Positions 1 to 5,520 are shown, counted from the first letter of the stretch. The stretch: 6,110 nt of DNA from an uncultured Verrucomicrobiota bacterium (GCA_946612175.1 CAMOEO010000186.1:1-6110); one strand, 5' to 3'. Notes: generated by a model not told the origin, from the letters alone. Made by a program: numbers and translations.

Positions 1-125
1 TCGTCCGGAACGGGAAGATCGTCGAGCGGGGCACGCACCGGCAGCTGCTCGACCGAAAGGGCCACTACTACCGGCTCTACACCCGCCAGTACGAGGACGA
101 GGCGACGAACGACCTCCTGTCCTGA
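1..125 (+). CDS. ABC transporter ATP-binding protein, C-terminal fragment (ABC exporter type)
   Basis: Only the last 40 codons and the TGA stop (123-125) are in the window; the gene enters from the left in the frame whose first full codon is at 3-5. The peptide begins VRNGKIVERGTHRQLLDRKG and ends RLYTRQYEDEATNDLLS. The series GKIVERGTH, then xxLL, then a G-x-Y-x-x-LY-x-x-Q tail is the standard end of the nucleotide-binding domain of type I ABC exporters (MsbA/LmrA/MdlB-like), just beyond the H-loop. Such proteins are membrane-bound exporters with a fused transmembrane domain, but that domain and the Walker motifs lie outside the window, so the substrate is unknown. Its last 49 bases overlap the end of the convergent alkyltransferase gene. 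Family assignment is good; a half-size importer ATPase is less likely given the GTHxxLL...Y..LY..Q ending. Confidence 0.85.
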   Translation, partial: VRNGKIVERGTHRQLLDRKGHYYRLYTRQYEDEATNDLLS

Positions 126-622
126 AGCCCGGCGCCTTCGAGCCGGAGGAGCGCGACCTTGTTGCGGAGGCCGCCGCCATAGCCGACGAGGGCGCCGGCG
201 ACGCCGACGACGCGGTGGCACGGGACGACGAGGCAGATCGGATTCCAGCCGACGGCCTGCCCGACCGCCTGCGCGGACATCCTTGCAAGGCCGCGCTTGC
301 GGGCGATCGCCGCCGCGATGTCGCCGTAGGTTGCGGTCGCGCCGAAGGGGATGGCGAGTATCGCGTCCACGACGTCCCGGCGGAACGGCGTAAGGCCGTC
401 GATGCGGTAGGGCGGGGCGAAGTCCGGCTGACGGCCGGAGAAGTAGGCGTCGAGCCAGCGGCGCGTCTCGTGGAGGACGGGCGTCTCGCGCGCGCCGCCC
501 CCGGGACGGACCTCCGGCGCGTTCCGCGACCCCTCGAACCAGAGGCCCGTCAGCGCGTCGCCGTCGGCAGCCAGGACCAAGTCGTCGAATCCGCGCGGGG
601 TTCGATAGATCGAGACGGTCAT
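77..622 (-). CDS. ogt: Methylated-DNA--[protein]-cysteine S-methyltransferase (O6-alkylguanine-DNA alkyltransferase)
   Basis: 181 residues. It repairs O6-alkylguanine by moving the alkyl group irreversibly onto its own cysteine. Residues about 1-75 form the variable N-terminal domain, and about 76-163 the DNA-binding/active-site domain. The active site PCHRVV is at 134-139, with Cys135 as acceptor, preceded by the conserved Asn127-Pro128. The GYGGGLRNK segment (147-155) and the closing LLRLE (158-162) are also typical. The recognition-helix segment reads MSAQAVGQAVG, so the usual arginine finger of ARAVG is Gln118; I recall this SAQAVG variant from anaerobe homologues, so it need not mean loss of function. 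The ATG at 622 was chosen because residues before MTVSIYRTPRG have no family match and would lie inside yfcE. No Shine-Dalgarno is visible, so translation probably follows from yfcE, whose stop is 16 bp upstream. About 19 residues after LRLEG lie beyond the usual end and are encoded antisense to the ABC gene. Confidence 0.93.
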   Translation of the reverse strand: MTVSIYRTPRGFDDLVLAADGDALTGLWFEGSRNAPEVRPGGGARETPVLHETRRWLDAYFSGRQPDFAPPYRIDGLTPFRRDVVDAILAIPFGATATYGDIAAAIARKRGLARMSAQAVGQAVGWNPICLVVPCHRVVGVAGALVGYGGGLRNKVALLRLEGAGLQDRRSFVASSSYWRV

Positions 623-638
623 GGCGGGGAGACGGACG

Positions 639-1193
639 TTACGACAGATTCGCGACGCGGTCGACGGCGCCGTCCGCGAGGCGTCGGATTTCAAGGTGCC
701 GGCCCTCGAGGAGCGCGTAGGACGGCCCCGAGCCGCCCTTGGGGATCGAGATCGAACCGGGGTTGAAGCACCAGAGGTCGTGGACGCGCTCGACGGTCGG
801 GACGTGCGTGTGGCCCGTGGCGACGATGGAGCCGGCGGGGAGCGGCGGGAGCTGCTCGTCCGGCCCCCACAGATGCCCGTGGGAGAGGAAGAGCCGGACG
901 CCGTCGGCCACGACGGTCGCGCAGGTCCCGAGCATCGGGAACGAGAGCATGTACTGGTCGATCTCGGCGTCGCAGTTGCCGCGGACGGCCACGATGCGCT
1001 CGGCCATCGCGTTGAACGCCTCCGCGGAGGCCTTCGTGTCGTAGTCCGGCGGAACGCCGTTGCGCGGCCCGTGGTAGAGCGCGTCGCCGAGGAAGCAGAC
1101 GAGGTCCGGCGCGTCCGCCTCGACGCGGGCGCGCAGCGACTTCATCGCGGCGGCCACGCCGTGCGAATCGGAGAAGAGGAGAATGCGGCTCAT
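639..1193 (-). CDS. yfcE: YfcE-type metallophosphodiesterase
   Basis: 184 residues, the same length as E. coli YfcE as I recall it, and clearly similar throughout. It is a cytoplasmic binuclear-metal phosphoesterase of the YfcE/MJ0936 group; E. coli YfcE hydrolyses artificial phosphodiesters and its natural substrate is not settled. Motifs in order: SDSHG (Asp9, His11), GDALYHGPRN (Asp37, 36-45), RGNCD (Asn73, 71-75), SHGH (His105, His107) and GHTH (His128, His130), followed by FNPGSISIPKGG (143-154), the signature of this subfamily. All metal ligands expected for the fold are present. The ATG at 1193 was chosen because MSRILLFSDSHG aligns directly with family N-termini and because a -10 box ends 8 bp upstream, which predicts a leaderless transcript. 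An in-frame extension upstream would run through the repeat and has no family similarity. It likely forms an operon with the alkyltransferase gene downstream (16-bp gap). Confidence 0.95.
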   Translation of the reverse strand: MSRILLFSDSHGVAAAMKSLRARVEADAPDLVCFLGDALYHGPRNGVPPDYDTKASAEAFNAMAERIVAVRGNCDAEIDQYMLSFPMLGTCATVVADGVRLFLSHGHLWGPDEQLPPLPAGSIVATGHTHVPTVERVHDLWCFNPGSISIPKGGSGPSYALLEGRHLEIRRLADGAVDRVANLS

Positions 1194-1201
1194 GGCGGCG
1201 G

Positions 1202-1230
1202 ATTCTACCAGAACGGCGGCGCCGGCGCAA
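1202..1230 (-). promoter_or_regulatory. Promoter for yfcE-ogt, predicted leaderless
   Basis: Read on the - strand, a -35-like TTGCGC (1230-1225), a 17-bp spacer and a -10 TAGAAT (1207-1202) preceded by TGG, which makes an extended -10. The yfcE ATG begins 8 bp after the -10, about where transcription should start, so the mRNA would have almost no leader. The same arrangement occurs in the second repeat copy upstream of the cupin gene. This is pattern matching to the sigma70 consensus with no experimental support. Confidence 0.6.
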
Positions 1231-1246
1231 AACCGGGCTTTCCCGG
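1229..1246 (-). terminator. Hairpin plus U-tract in repeat copy 1
   Basis: On the - strand CCGGG-AAAG-CCCGG followed directly by TTTT (1232-1229). The stem is only 5 bp, all G-C. No - strand gene lies immediately upstream in this divergent region, so if it works it would insulate the yfcE promoter from stray transcription, not end a gene. Compared with copy 2 the loop-closing pair changes from C-G to G-C while pairing is kept. Confidence 0.4.
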
Positions 1247-1303
1247 GGCGTACCAAAGCGCGGCCTTGGCGAGGGCCGATCCGGGACGCCCTCCCACACG
1301 CCC

Positions 1304-1333
1304 TTGCCGCGGACGCGGCATCCATGGTAGACT
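1304..1333 (+). promoter_or_regulatory. Promoter for leader ORF and GH30 gene
   Basis: TTGCCG (1304-1309), an 18-bp spacer and TAGACT (1328-1333), the latter preceded by TGG as an extended -10. An ATG follows after 7 bp at 1341, which is the predicted transcription start itself. The glycosidase ATG is 53 bp further on. Consensus match is moderate; the spacing is shared with the yfcE and thioesterase promoters. Confidence 0.5.
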
Positions 1334-1340
1334 CCGCGAC

Positions 1341-1397
1341 ATGAAGCGATTCGCCCCCAGGCACGCCGCCGCGGCCGCGCGGAGACCGCCGCAATGA
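1341..1397 (+). CDS. Short leader ORF coupled to the GH30 glycosidase
   Basis: An 18-codon ORF, MKRFAPRHAAAAARRPPQ, starting 7 bp after a -10 box, so it would be the first codon of a leaderless mRNA. Its TGA (1395-1397) overlaps the glycosidase ATG (1394-1396) as ATGA, and the glycosidase Shine-Dalgarno GGAG (1381-1384) lies inside it. Translating it would bring ribosomes to the glycosidase start, suggesting translational coupling. The peptide is basic and Ala/Pro-rich, with no run of codons for one amino acid that would suggest attenuation and no hydrophobic core of a signal peptide. It may equally be a plain 53-nt leader in which an ATG falls by chance. Confidence 0.4.
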   Translation: MKRFAPRHAAAAARRPPQ

Positions 1398-3298
1398 CCA
1401 TCCACGACGTCACGCCCGACCGGATTCTGTCCTCCGTCTCCCTGAGCGAGCCCGGGCGGGCGTTCCTCGCCGGCGAGCCGGCCGCGATGGAGCCCGTCGG
1501 CGACCGCACCGGCGCGCGGGAGATCGTCGTCGACCCGGACGACCGCGACCAGCCGCTGCTTGGGCTTGGGAGCATCGTCACGGGGACGGACCTCGCGGCG
1601 CTCGGACGCCTCCCTCCGGACGTCTTCGATGCCGCCCTGCGCGCGCTCTTCGACCCGGGGACGGGCGCGGGCTGGAGCCTCATGCGCGTGCCGTTCGGAT
1701 CGACCGACTGGGAGCGGACGCCCGACTTCTTCACCTACGACGACGCGCCGGACGGCGAGCGCGACTGGAGCCTCGCCCGCTTCTCGGTCGCGCGAGACCG
1801 GGACCGCGGCCTCTTCGCGCTGCTCCGCCGCGCACGCGAGATCAATCCCGCGCTGCGTTTCCACGGCGCGGTGTGGGGCATCCCCGCGTGGATGAAGGAG
1901 AACCGCCTGCGCTTCTTCGGGCGCTTCGATCCGGCCTGCGCGGAGGTCTACGCGCGCTACCTCGCGCGAACCGTCCTCGCGCTGCGCGGGGAGGGCGTTC
2001 CGCTCGTCGCCGTCTCGCCGCAGAACGAGAGCCTGACGGCGAACGACCGCCCGACTCCCGCGGCCTGCATGCCGTGGTGGGTGCAGCGCGACGTCGTCGT
2101 CGCGATGCGCCGCGAGTTCGACCGCGCCGGGCTCGGCGACGTGGCGGTGTGGGCGTTCGACCACAACTACGACCTCTCCGACTTCTTCGTGCGGCCGCTC
2201 CTCGCCGATCCCGCCGCGCGCGCCGCGATCGGCGGCGTGGCGTTCCACGACTACGGCGGCGAGCCGGAGCCCGCGATGGGCGCGCTGCACCGCGAGCGGC
2301 CGGACCTGCCGCTGTACGCCACCGAGCGGACGGTCCTCGGGCCGGACGGGATGGCCCGCATCGTGCGCCAGCTTCGTGCCGGCGCGCGCTGCTACAACCA
2401 GTGGACGACCGCAAGCGACGAATGGGGCGGCCCGCACCTGTTCCAGGGCCACCCCTTCCGCCGCGGCGCGGAGCCACCCCCTCCGGACGCGCGGAACTTC
2501 CTCGTCGTCCCGCGGGACGATCCGTCCTCGTTCGAGCTTTCGCCCGCGTGGGGGCTCTACGGTCAGTTCACGCGCCACCTGCGGCCCGGGATGGTGCGCG
2601 TCGCATGCACCGGCGGCTCGGACGGCTGGCTGCGCGCCGTCGCCTTCCGGGACCCCGCCACGGGCGAAATCGCGGTCGTCACCGTGAACGCGACGCGCCG
2701 CGAACAGGCCTTCGCGCTGCGCTGCGGCGGCGCCGCGGCGCGCCTCGCGCAGGCGGCGCGAAGCGTCGCGAGCTGGCGGTTCGTCCCCGGCGCGCTCTGC
2801 CGCGCCGCCCGCCTCGCCGTTCCGCCCGAGGCGGACGCCGCCGCGCCCGCGCTTCCGTGGGATCTCGGCGGTTCCGAAGCGCCCGCCGCCGCTGCCGCGA
2901 CGGGCGCCTCGTGGCGGCTCGCCGTCGACGACATCCGCCTCGGCGGCCCCGCCGTCGCCGGTGCGGAGCTGCCCCTCTCGTGCGTCGTCCGCAACGCGGG
3001 CGACGCCCCCGTTCCGCCCGACGCCACGCTGCGCGTCGACTTCAAGCTCGACGGCGACCTGCCGGTCGCGCTCGCCATCCTCCCGCTGCCGCCGCTCGCG
3101 CCGGGCGAGGCGTTCGAGGTGCGCGCCAACGTTCCCGTCGGGCTGCCCTACCACGACCGCCCGACCTGGATCGCCGAGGCCGGGCACCACCAGATTTTCG
3201 CGATGTTCGCGACCGGCAACGTCCGCGCGGGCCATCCCGGCGCCGACGGCGTCTTCGCCCGCGAGTTCGATTTTTCCGCCGATTTCGCCGACGTTTGA
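1394..3298 (+). CDS. GH30-family retaining beta-glycosidase with C-terminal CARDB-like domain
   Basis: 634 residues. Residues about 44-400 match the glucosylceramidase-like TIM barrel of GH30: VDPDDRDQPLLGLGS (46-60, usually Q-x-I-x-GFGGA), MRVPFGSTDWERTPDFFTYDD (97-117), AVWGIPAWMKEN (159-170), VAVSPQNES (205-213), WAFDHNYD (253-260), FHDYGG (284-289), LYATERT (307-313), NQWTTASDEWGGP (335-347) and FTRHLRPGM (392-400). By family analogy Glu212 is the acid/base and Glu311 the nucleophile, both present. Residues about 401-470 are the beta-rich side domain. Residues about 506-612 resemble CARDB, with VVRNAGDAPV and a GEAF...AGHHQIFAMF pattern. The substrate (beta-glucoside, beta-xyloside or other) cannot be told. 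There is no N-terminal signal peptide or anchor, which is odd for a CARDB protein, so it may act on imported oligosaccharides in the cytoplasm. The ATG was chosen for the GGAG 9 bp before it and the lack of any upstream ATG in frame before a TAG at 1328-1330. Confidence 0.88.
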   Translation: MTIHDVTPDRILSSVSLSEPGRAFLAGEPAAMEPVGDRTGAREIVVDPDDRDQPLLGLGSIVTGTDLAALGRLPPDVFDAALRALFDPGTGAGWSLMRVPFGSTDWERTPDFFTYDDAPDGERDWSLARFSVARDRDRGLFALLRRAREINPALRFHGAVWGIPAWMKENRLRFFGRFDPACAEVYARYLARTVLALRGEGVPLVAVSPQNESLTANDRPTPAACMPWWVQRDVVVAMRREFDRAGLGDVAVWAFDHNYDLSDFFVRPLLADPAARAAIGGVAFHDYGGEPEPAMGALHRERPDLPLYATERTVLGPDGMARIVRQLRAGARCYNQWTTASDEWGGPHLFQGHPFRRGAEPPPPDARNFLVVPRDDPSSFELSPAWGLYGQFTRHLRPGMVRVACTGGSDGWLRAVAFRDPATGEIAVVTVNATRREQAFALRCGGAAARLAQAARSVASWRFVPGALCRAARLAVPPEADAAAPALPWDLGGSEAPAAAAATGASWRLAVDDIRLGGPAVAGAELPLSCVVRNAGDAPVPPDATLRVDFKLDGDLPVALAILPLPPLAPGEAFEVRANVPVGLPYHDRPTWIAEAGHHQIFAMFATGNVRAGHPGADGVFAREFDFSADFADV

Positions 3299-3377
3299 GC
3301 ACCATGACGAACCTTGCTTTTTCGTCCGCCGGTTGGACGAGAATGCCGATTTCTCCCGGGCTCGAGCGGATGTCCGG

Positions 3378-3397
3378 CGAAGGCGGTCACGCCTTCG
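3378..3397. terminator. Perfect hairpin in the convergent region, possible bidirectional terminator
   Basis: CGAAGGCG-GTCA-CGCCTTCG, an 8-bp perfect inverted repeat with a 4-base loop, lying across the cupin stop codon (3387-3389) and between the converging glycosidase and cupin genes. Neither strand has a T-run after it, so it is not a classical intrinsic terminator. It may protect mRNA 3' ends or be constrained only by coding. The rest of the 88-bp gap (3299-3386) shows nothing convincing. Confidence 0.3.
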
Positions 3398-3722
3398 GTC
3401 CCGGCACGACGGCAAGGAACACGAGCGGCTCGGCGCCGTCGTTGACGAGCTGGTGTTCGTGGCCTTCCGGGCAGAAGTGGCAGTCGCCGGGGCCGAGCGG
3501 CTCCGGAACGCCGTCCGTCGTGGCGGTGCCGCGACCGGAGAGGACGTAGATGATTTCACGGTTGTTCTCGTGGCGGTGCAGTCCGATGGTGGCGCCGGGA
3601 TCGAGCCGGGCGCGCATGATGCGCGTCGAGCCGTCCCAGAACATCCGGGCCGCGATTTCCTTTTCCCCTCCCTTGAAGCGCGGAATCACCTGTTCGGGAA
3701 TGTCGTTGAAGTCGAGTTTCAT
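3387..3722 (-). CDS. Small single-domain cupin protein
   Basis: 111 residues, one cupin_2-type beta-barrel. Motif 1 is G43-x5-H49-x-H51-x4-E56-x6-G63 and motif 2 is G79-x5-P85-x-G87-x2-H90-x3-N94. The four metal ligands (His49, His51, Glu56, His90) are all present, so it should bind a divalent metal. The specific reaction is not predictable: relatives include sugar isomerase-like, dioxygenase-like and sensor cupins, and the CHFCPEGHEHQLVN segment resembles cupins annotated only generically. It is cytoplasmic, with no signal or membrane segment. The start at 3722 is supported by GGGAG about 8 bases upstream. The frame is open further upstream to an ATC at 3803 that sits exactly 7 bp from a -10 box; the Shine-Dalgarno start is preferred. 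It is monocistronic, separated from thiE by its own promoter and an 80-base leader. Confidence 0.85.
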   Translation of the reverse strand: MKLDFNDIPEQVIPRFKGGEKEIAARMFWDGSTRIMRARLDPGATIGLHRHENNREIIYVLSGRGTATTDGVPEPLGPGDCHFCPEGHEHQLVNDGAEPLVFLAVVPGPKA

Positions 3723-3810
3723 CTGTTCTGCTCCCTGTGACGGAGATCGGAGGCGACGTTCGGTCCTTTCAGGAAAGAAAACGAAAGGATGCGTGAGTTT
3801 GATGGCGACG

Positions 3811-3839
3811 ATTCTACCAGAACGGCGGCACCGGCGCAA
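3811..3839 (-). promoter_or_regulatory. Promoter for the cupin gene
   Basis: TTGCGC (3839-3834), a 17-bp spacer and TAGAAT (3816-3811) with an upstream TGG. It is identical in boxes and spacing to the yfcE promoter. Predicted start is near 3804, giving a leader of about 80 nt with a standard ribosome-binding site for the cupin. The first three bases of TAGAAT are also the thiE stop codon, so thiE coding sequence runs right through this promoter. Confidence 0.6.
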
Positions 3840-4515
3840 AACCGGCTTTCGCCGGCGGCGGCGAGGACGCCCGCGCCGCGGCCTGGAGGCGGCGGATGGC
3901 CTCGAGCGGGTCCGGAGCGCGGCACACGGCGCGGACGACGGCCCAGTTGCGGGCGCCGGCGGCGATCGCGGCGGCGAGGTTCGTCCCGTCGAGGCCGCCG
4001 ATGCAGACCGCCGGACACGGCGCGGCGGCGACCATCGCGGCCATCGTCGCGAGACCGAGCGTCGGGTCGGGGATTTCCTTGGTGGGCGTCGCGTGGACCG
4101 GGCCCACGCCGACGTAGTCCGGCCGGACCGCGGCCGCGGCGGCGACCTGCGCGGGATTGTGCGTGGAGAGGCCGACGAGCCGCAGCGACGGGAAGCGGCG
4201 GCGCACTTCGGGCACGGGCATGTCGCCCTGCCCGACATGGACGCCGTCCGCCCCCGCGGCGGCGGCGACCGCCGGGTCGTCGTTCACGACGAAAAGCGTG
4301 CGCGTGCCGCGCGTGACGGCCCGCAGGTCGCGCGCCGTGCGGAGGACGTCCTCCGGCGCGGCGCGCTTCATCCGGAGCTGGACGATCCGGACGCCGGCCT
4401 CGACCGCCGCCTCCGCGCACCGGACGTAGCCGGCGACGGGGTCGGTGAGGACGAGGTAGAGCCCGAAGCCGTCTTCGAGAGGCGGCGGAGGGACGGCGGA
4501 CGGCGAGGCGCTCAC
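3814..4515 (-). CDS. thiE: Thiamine-phosphate synthase
   Basis: 233 residues. It condenses HMP pyrophosphate with thiazole phosphate to give thiamine phosphate, in the cytoplasm. TIM-barrel motifs in order: GLYLVLTDP (18-26), VQLRMK (45-50, pyrophosphate side), FVVNDD (75-80), DGVHVGQGDMP (90-100), GLSTHN (115-120), DYVGVGPVHATPTK (133-146) and CIGGLDGTN (171-179); these are the expected substrate- and Mg-binding elements. The GTG at 4515 was chosen because it overlaps the thi4 stop as GTGA and has AAGGA 9 bases upstream; no ATG fits. The N-terminal VSASPSAVPPPP stretch is probably disordered. The family normally ends near IRRLQAAAR (208-216). The last ~17 residues, SSPPPAKAGFAPVPPFW, are encoded by the repeat and share its hairpin, so the C-terminus seems to have been captured when the element was placed here. 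It is co-transcribed with thi4 under the TPP riboswitch. Confidence 0.93.
   Translation of the reverse strand: MSASPSAVPPPPLEDGFGLYLVLTDPVAGYVRCAEAAVEAGVRIVQLRMKRAAPEDVLRTARDLRAVTRGTRTLFVVNDDPAVAAAAGADGVHVGQGDMPVPEVRRRFPSLRLVGLSTHNPAQVAAAAAVRPDYVGVGPVHATPTKEIPDPTLGLATMAAMVAAAPCPAVCIGGLDGTNLAAAIAAGARNWAVVRAVCRAPDPLEAIRRLQAAARASSPPPAKAGFAPVPPFW
3838..3855 (-). terminator. Intrinsic-terminator-like hairpin at the end of thiE
   Basis: On the - strand CCGGC-GAAA-GCCGG followed by TTTT (3841-3838): a GC stem closed by a stable GNRA tetraloop and a short U-tract. It sits between the thiE conserved domain and the next promoter, where a terminator is expected. It lies before the thiE stop codon (3816-3814), so a transcript ending here would carry no stop codon for thiE as annotated. 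Confidence 0.5.
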
Positions 4516-5297
4516 GCCCCGAGGTCCTTCGCGACGAGCTCGGCGACCTTGCGGCCGCTCTTGATCATCCCGCCGAAGATCGGGCCCATGCGGAAGCCGC
4601 CCTGGACGTTGTTCGCGGCCATGCCGGACGCATAGAGGCCCGGGCAGAGCTTCTTCGTGTTGAGCACCGTCGTGCGCTCGCCGTCCTCCATCCACATCGG
4701 CTTCTCGCCGAGGATGCCGCCGGTGGGCGAGTCGATGGCGACGCCGGCCTTGTGGACGACCTTGTTCACGATTTCGCTCGGATGCCCGGTGCCGTCGATC
4801 AGCGCGCGCGTCGTCACGACGAGCGGGTCGACGTGCATTTCGAGGCGCGCGACCGGGTTCCAGTTGATCACGACGCCGCCCACCACGCCGTCGTGCATCA
4901 CGACGTCCTCGACGCGCACGGCGTTGAAGATCACGGCGCCGGCCTTGCGCGCGCCGAAGATCAGGCCCGACGCCATCTCGACCGAATCGAGCGTGCGGTA
5001 GCCGGGCGCGGCCGGCTCGGTGCGGATGCCGAACTCGGCGAGGATCTCCGCGGCGTCGTCCTGCACGACGACCTCGTTCATCAGCATGCCGCCGCCCCAC
5101 GTGCCGCCGCCGGGGGCGAGCTTGCTTTCGTAGACCGCGACCTTGAGGCCCCGCCTGGCCAGGTCGTGCGCGGCGACGAGGCCGGACGGTCCCGCGCCGA
5201 CGATCGCGACGTCGATCGCGAGGTTGTCGGTCAGCTTCTTGAAGTAGCTCCGGACGATCGCGCCGGAGATGGTTTCCTCCATGATTTCTTCGTTCAT
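4512..5297 (-). CDS. thi4: Sulfide-dependent thiazole synthase, Thi4 family
   Basis: 261 residues. Thi4 makes the thiazole moiety of thiamine (as the ADP-thiazole adduct) from NAD and glycine, in the cytoplasm. Visible elements: Rossmann loop GAGPSG (34-39), ESKLAPGGGTWGGG (57-70), the RTLDSVEMASGLIFGA stretch (101-116), MHVDPL (154-159), DGTGHPSE (168-175) and the C-terminal GGFRMGPIFGGM (233-244). The position of the sacrificial cysteine of yeast Thi4 is His155 here, as in the catalytic archaeal-type enzymes that use free sulfide and Fe(II). This implies a multi-turnover enzyme and a reducing, sulfide-containing environment. The ATG at 5297 is supported by AAGGGA about 9 bases upstream; a longer in-frame ORF would start inside the riboswitch. 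It is first in the operon, overlapping thiE by 4 bases. No thiC, thiD or thiG is in the window. Annotators sometimes label this family thi4/ribose-1,5-bisphosphate isomerase; the motifs here favour thiazole synthesis. Confidence 0.95.
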   Translation of the reverse strand: MNEEIMEETISGAIVRSYFKKLTDNLAIDVAIVGAGPSGLVAAHDLARRGLKVAVYESKLAPGGGTWGGGMLMNEVVVQDDAAEILAEFGIRTEPAAPGYRTLDSVEMASGLIFGARKAGAVIFNAVRVEDVVMHDGVVGGVVINWNPVARLEMHVDPLVVTTRALIDGTGHPSEIVNKVVHKAGVAIDSPTGGILGEKPMWMEDGERTTVLNTKKLCPGLYASGMAANNVQGGFRMGPIFGGMIKSGRKVAELVAKDLGA

Positions 5298-5303
5298 TGT
5301 CTT

Positions 5304-5350
5304 GTTCCCTTTCTGTCGTTGCCTTGGCCGGCATGCGGAGCGGAGGGAAC
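5304..5350 (-). promoter_or_regulatory. Riboswitch expression platform: SD and anti-SD of thi4
   Basis: On the - strand the thi4 Shine-Dalgarno AGGGAAC (5310-5304) is perfectly complementary to GTTCCCT (5350-5344). The same anti-SD region, TCCCTCCGC (5348-5340), is perfectly complementary over 9 bases to GCGGAGGGA (5396-5388), the conserved 3' end of the TPP aptamer. The two pairings exclude each other: with TPP bound, the aptamer keeps its 3' strand and the anti-SD masks the ribosome-binding site; without TPP the aptamer strand can hold the anti-SD and free it. No U-tract is present, so control should be translational. Confidence 0.7.
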
Positions 5351-5380
5351 CCGACGGGCGGCGGGCGCGCGGCCCGGTCG

Positions 5381-5479
5381 CAACGAATCCCTCCGCCGGC
5401 ATGGTCCGGATCAGGTTTTGCGGGTCGACGCGCGTGGTTGCGTCCTCTCAGCCGGCTGGCCCGGCTCCCCGTGTGGTTG
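5381..5479 (-). ncRNA. TPP riboswitch (THI element)
   Basis: On the - strand the conserved THI-box blocks appear in order: CGGGGAGCC, GGCTGAGAGG, GACCC, AACCTGATCCGG and ATGCCGGCGGAGGGA. CTGAGAG binds the pyrimidine of TPP and the CCTGATC..GG block forms the pyrophosphate pocket in known aptamers. P1 looks weak: CAAC (5479-5476) can pair with GTTG (5384-5381), with mismatches inside, so the outer limits are approximate. It begins a few bases after the predicted transcription start and lies about 85 bases upstream of thi4, which it should repress when TPP is abundant. Confidence 0.95.
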
Positions 5480-5489
5480 GACGGCGCGG

Positions 5490-5519
5490 ATTCTACTCCC
5501 GCCGTATCGGGAAAGTCAA
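5490..5519 (-). promoter_or_regulatory. Promoter of the thi4-thiE operon
   Basis: TTGACT (5519-5514), an 18-bp spacer and TAGAAT (5495-5490): the best sigma70-like match in the window. Transcription should start near 5483, only a few bases before the TPP aptamer. Unlike the other two TAGAAT promoters, its -35 box lies outside the repeat, which ends just upstream at 5521. Confidence 0.75.
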
Positions 5520-5520
5520 T

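Larger units (their letters stand above)
1202..1250 (-). repeat. Dispersed terminator-promoter repeat, copy 1
   Basis: One of three related elements (others at 3811-3860 and 5521-5568), all in the same orientation. On the - strand it consists of a GC hairpin, TTTT overlapping a TTGCGC -35 box, a 17-bp spacer ending CCGTTCTGG, then TAGAATC. Spacer and -10 are nearly identical to copy 2, differing by one base in the 17-bp spacer. It lies between the divergent yfcE and glycosidase units, directly against the yfcE start. Confidence 0.75.
3811..3860 (-). repeat. Dispersed terminator-promoter repeat, copy 2
   Basis: Same layout as copy 1: hairpin, TTTTGCGC, 17-bp spacer ending CCGCCGTTCTGG, then TAGAATC. 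The shared core differs from copy 1 at one base in the spacer and one indel plus a few changes in the hairpin. It lies within the 3' end of thiE and directly before the cupin leader, so it separates two tandem - strand units. Confidence 0.75.

Noticed and set aside
1251..1303. GC-rich short inverted stretches between repeat copy 1 and the + promoter
   Set aside because: Only 4-bp stems, expected by chance at this base composition.
691..1734. 347-codon - strand frame across yfcE and the glycosidase 5' end
   Set aside because: Arg/Pro-rich, overlaps YfcE in another frame, and has no domain signal.
3323..3339. CGTCC...GGACG hairpin after the glycosidase, next to TTTTT
   Set aside because: The T-run precedes the hairpin on the + strand and is an A-run after it on the - strand, so it is not an intrinsic terminator on either strand.
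1205..3559. 784-codon open frame on the - strand opposite the glycosidase
   Set aside because: It is Arg/Ala/Gly/Glu-rich with no recognisable motif and is antisense to a clear GH30 gene; long antisense frames are expected at this G+C.
3766..3777. CTTTC-AG-GAAAG palindrome in the cupin leader, possible operator
   Set aside because: Loop of two and low complexity; nothing else supports a binding site.
3550..4635. 361-codon open frame on the + strand across cupin and thiE
   Set aside because: Low-complexity basic composition, antisense to two genes with full family motifs.
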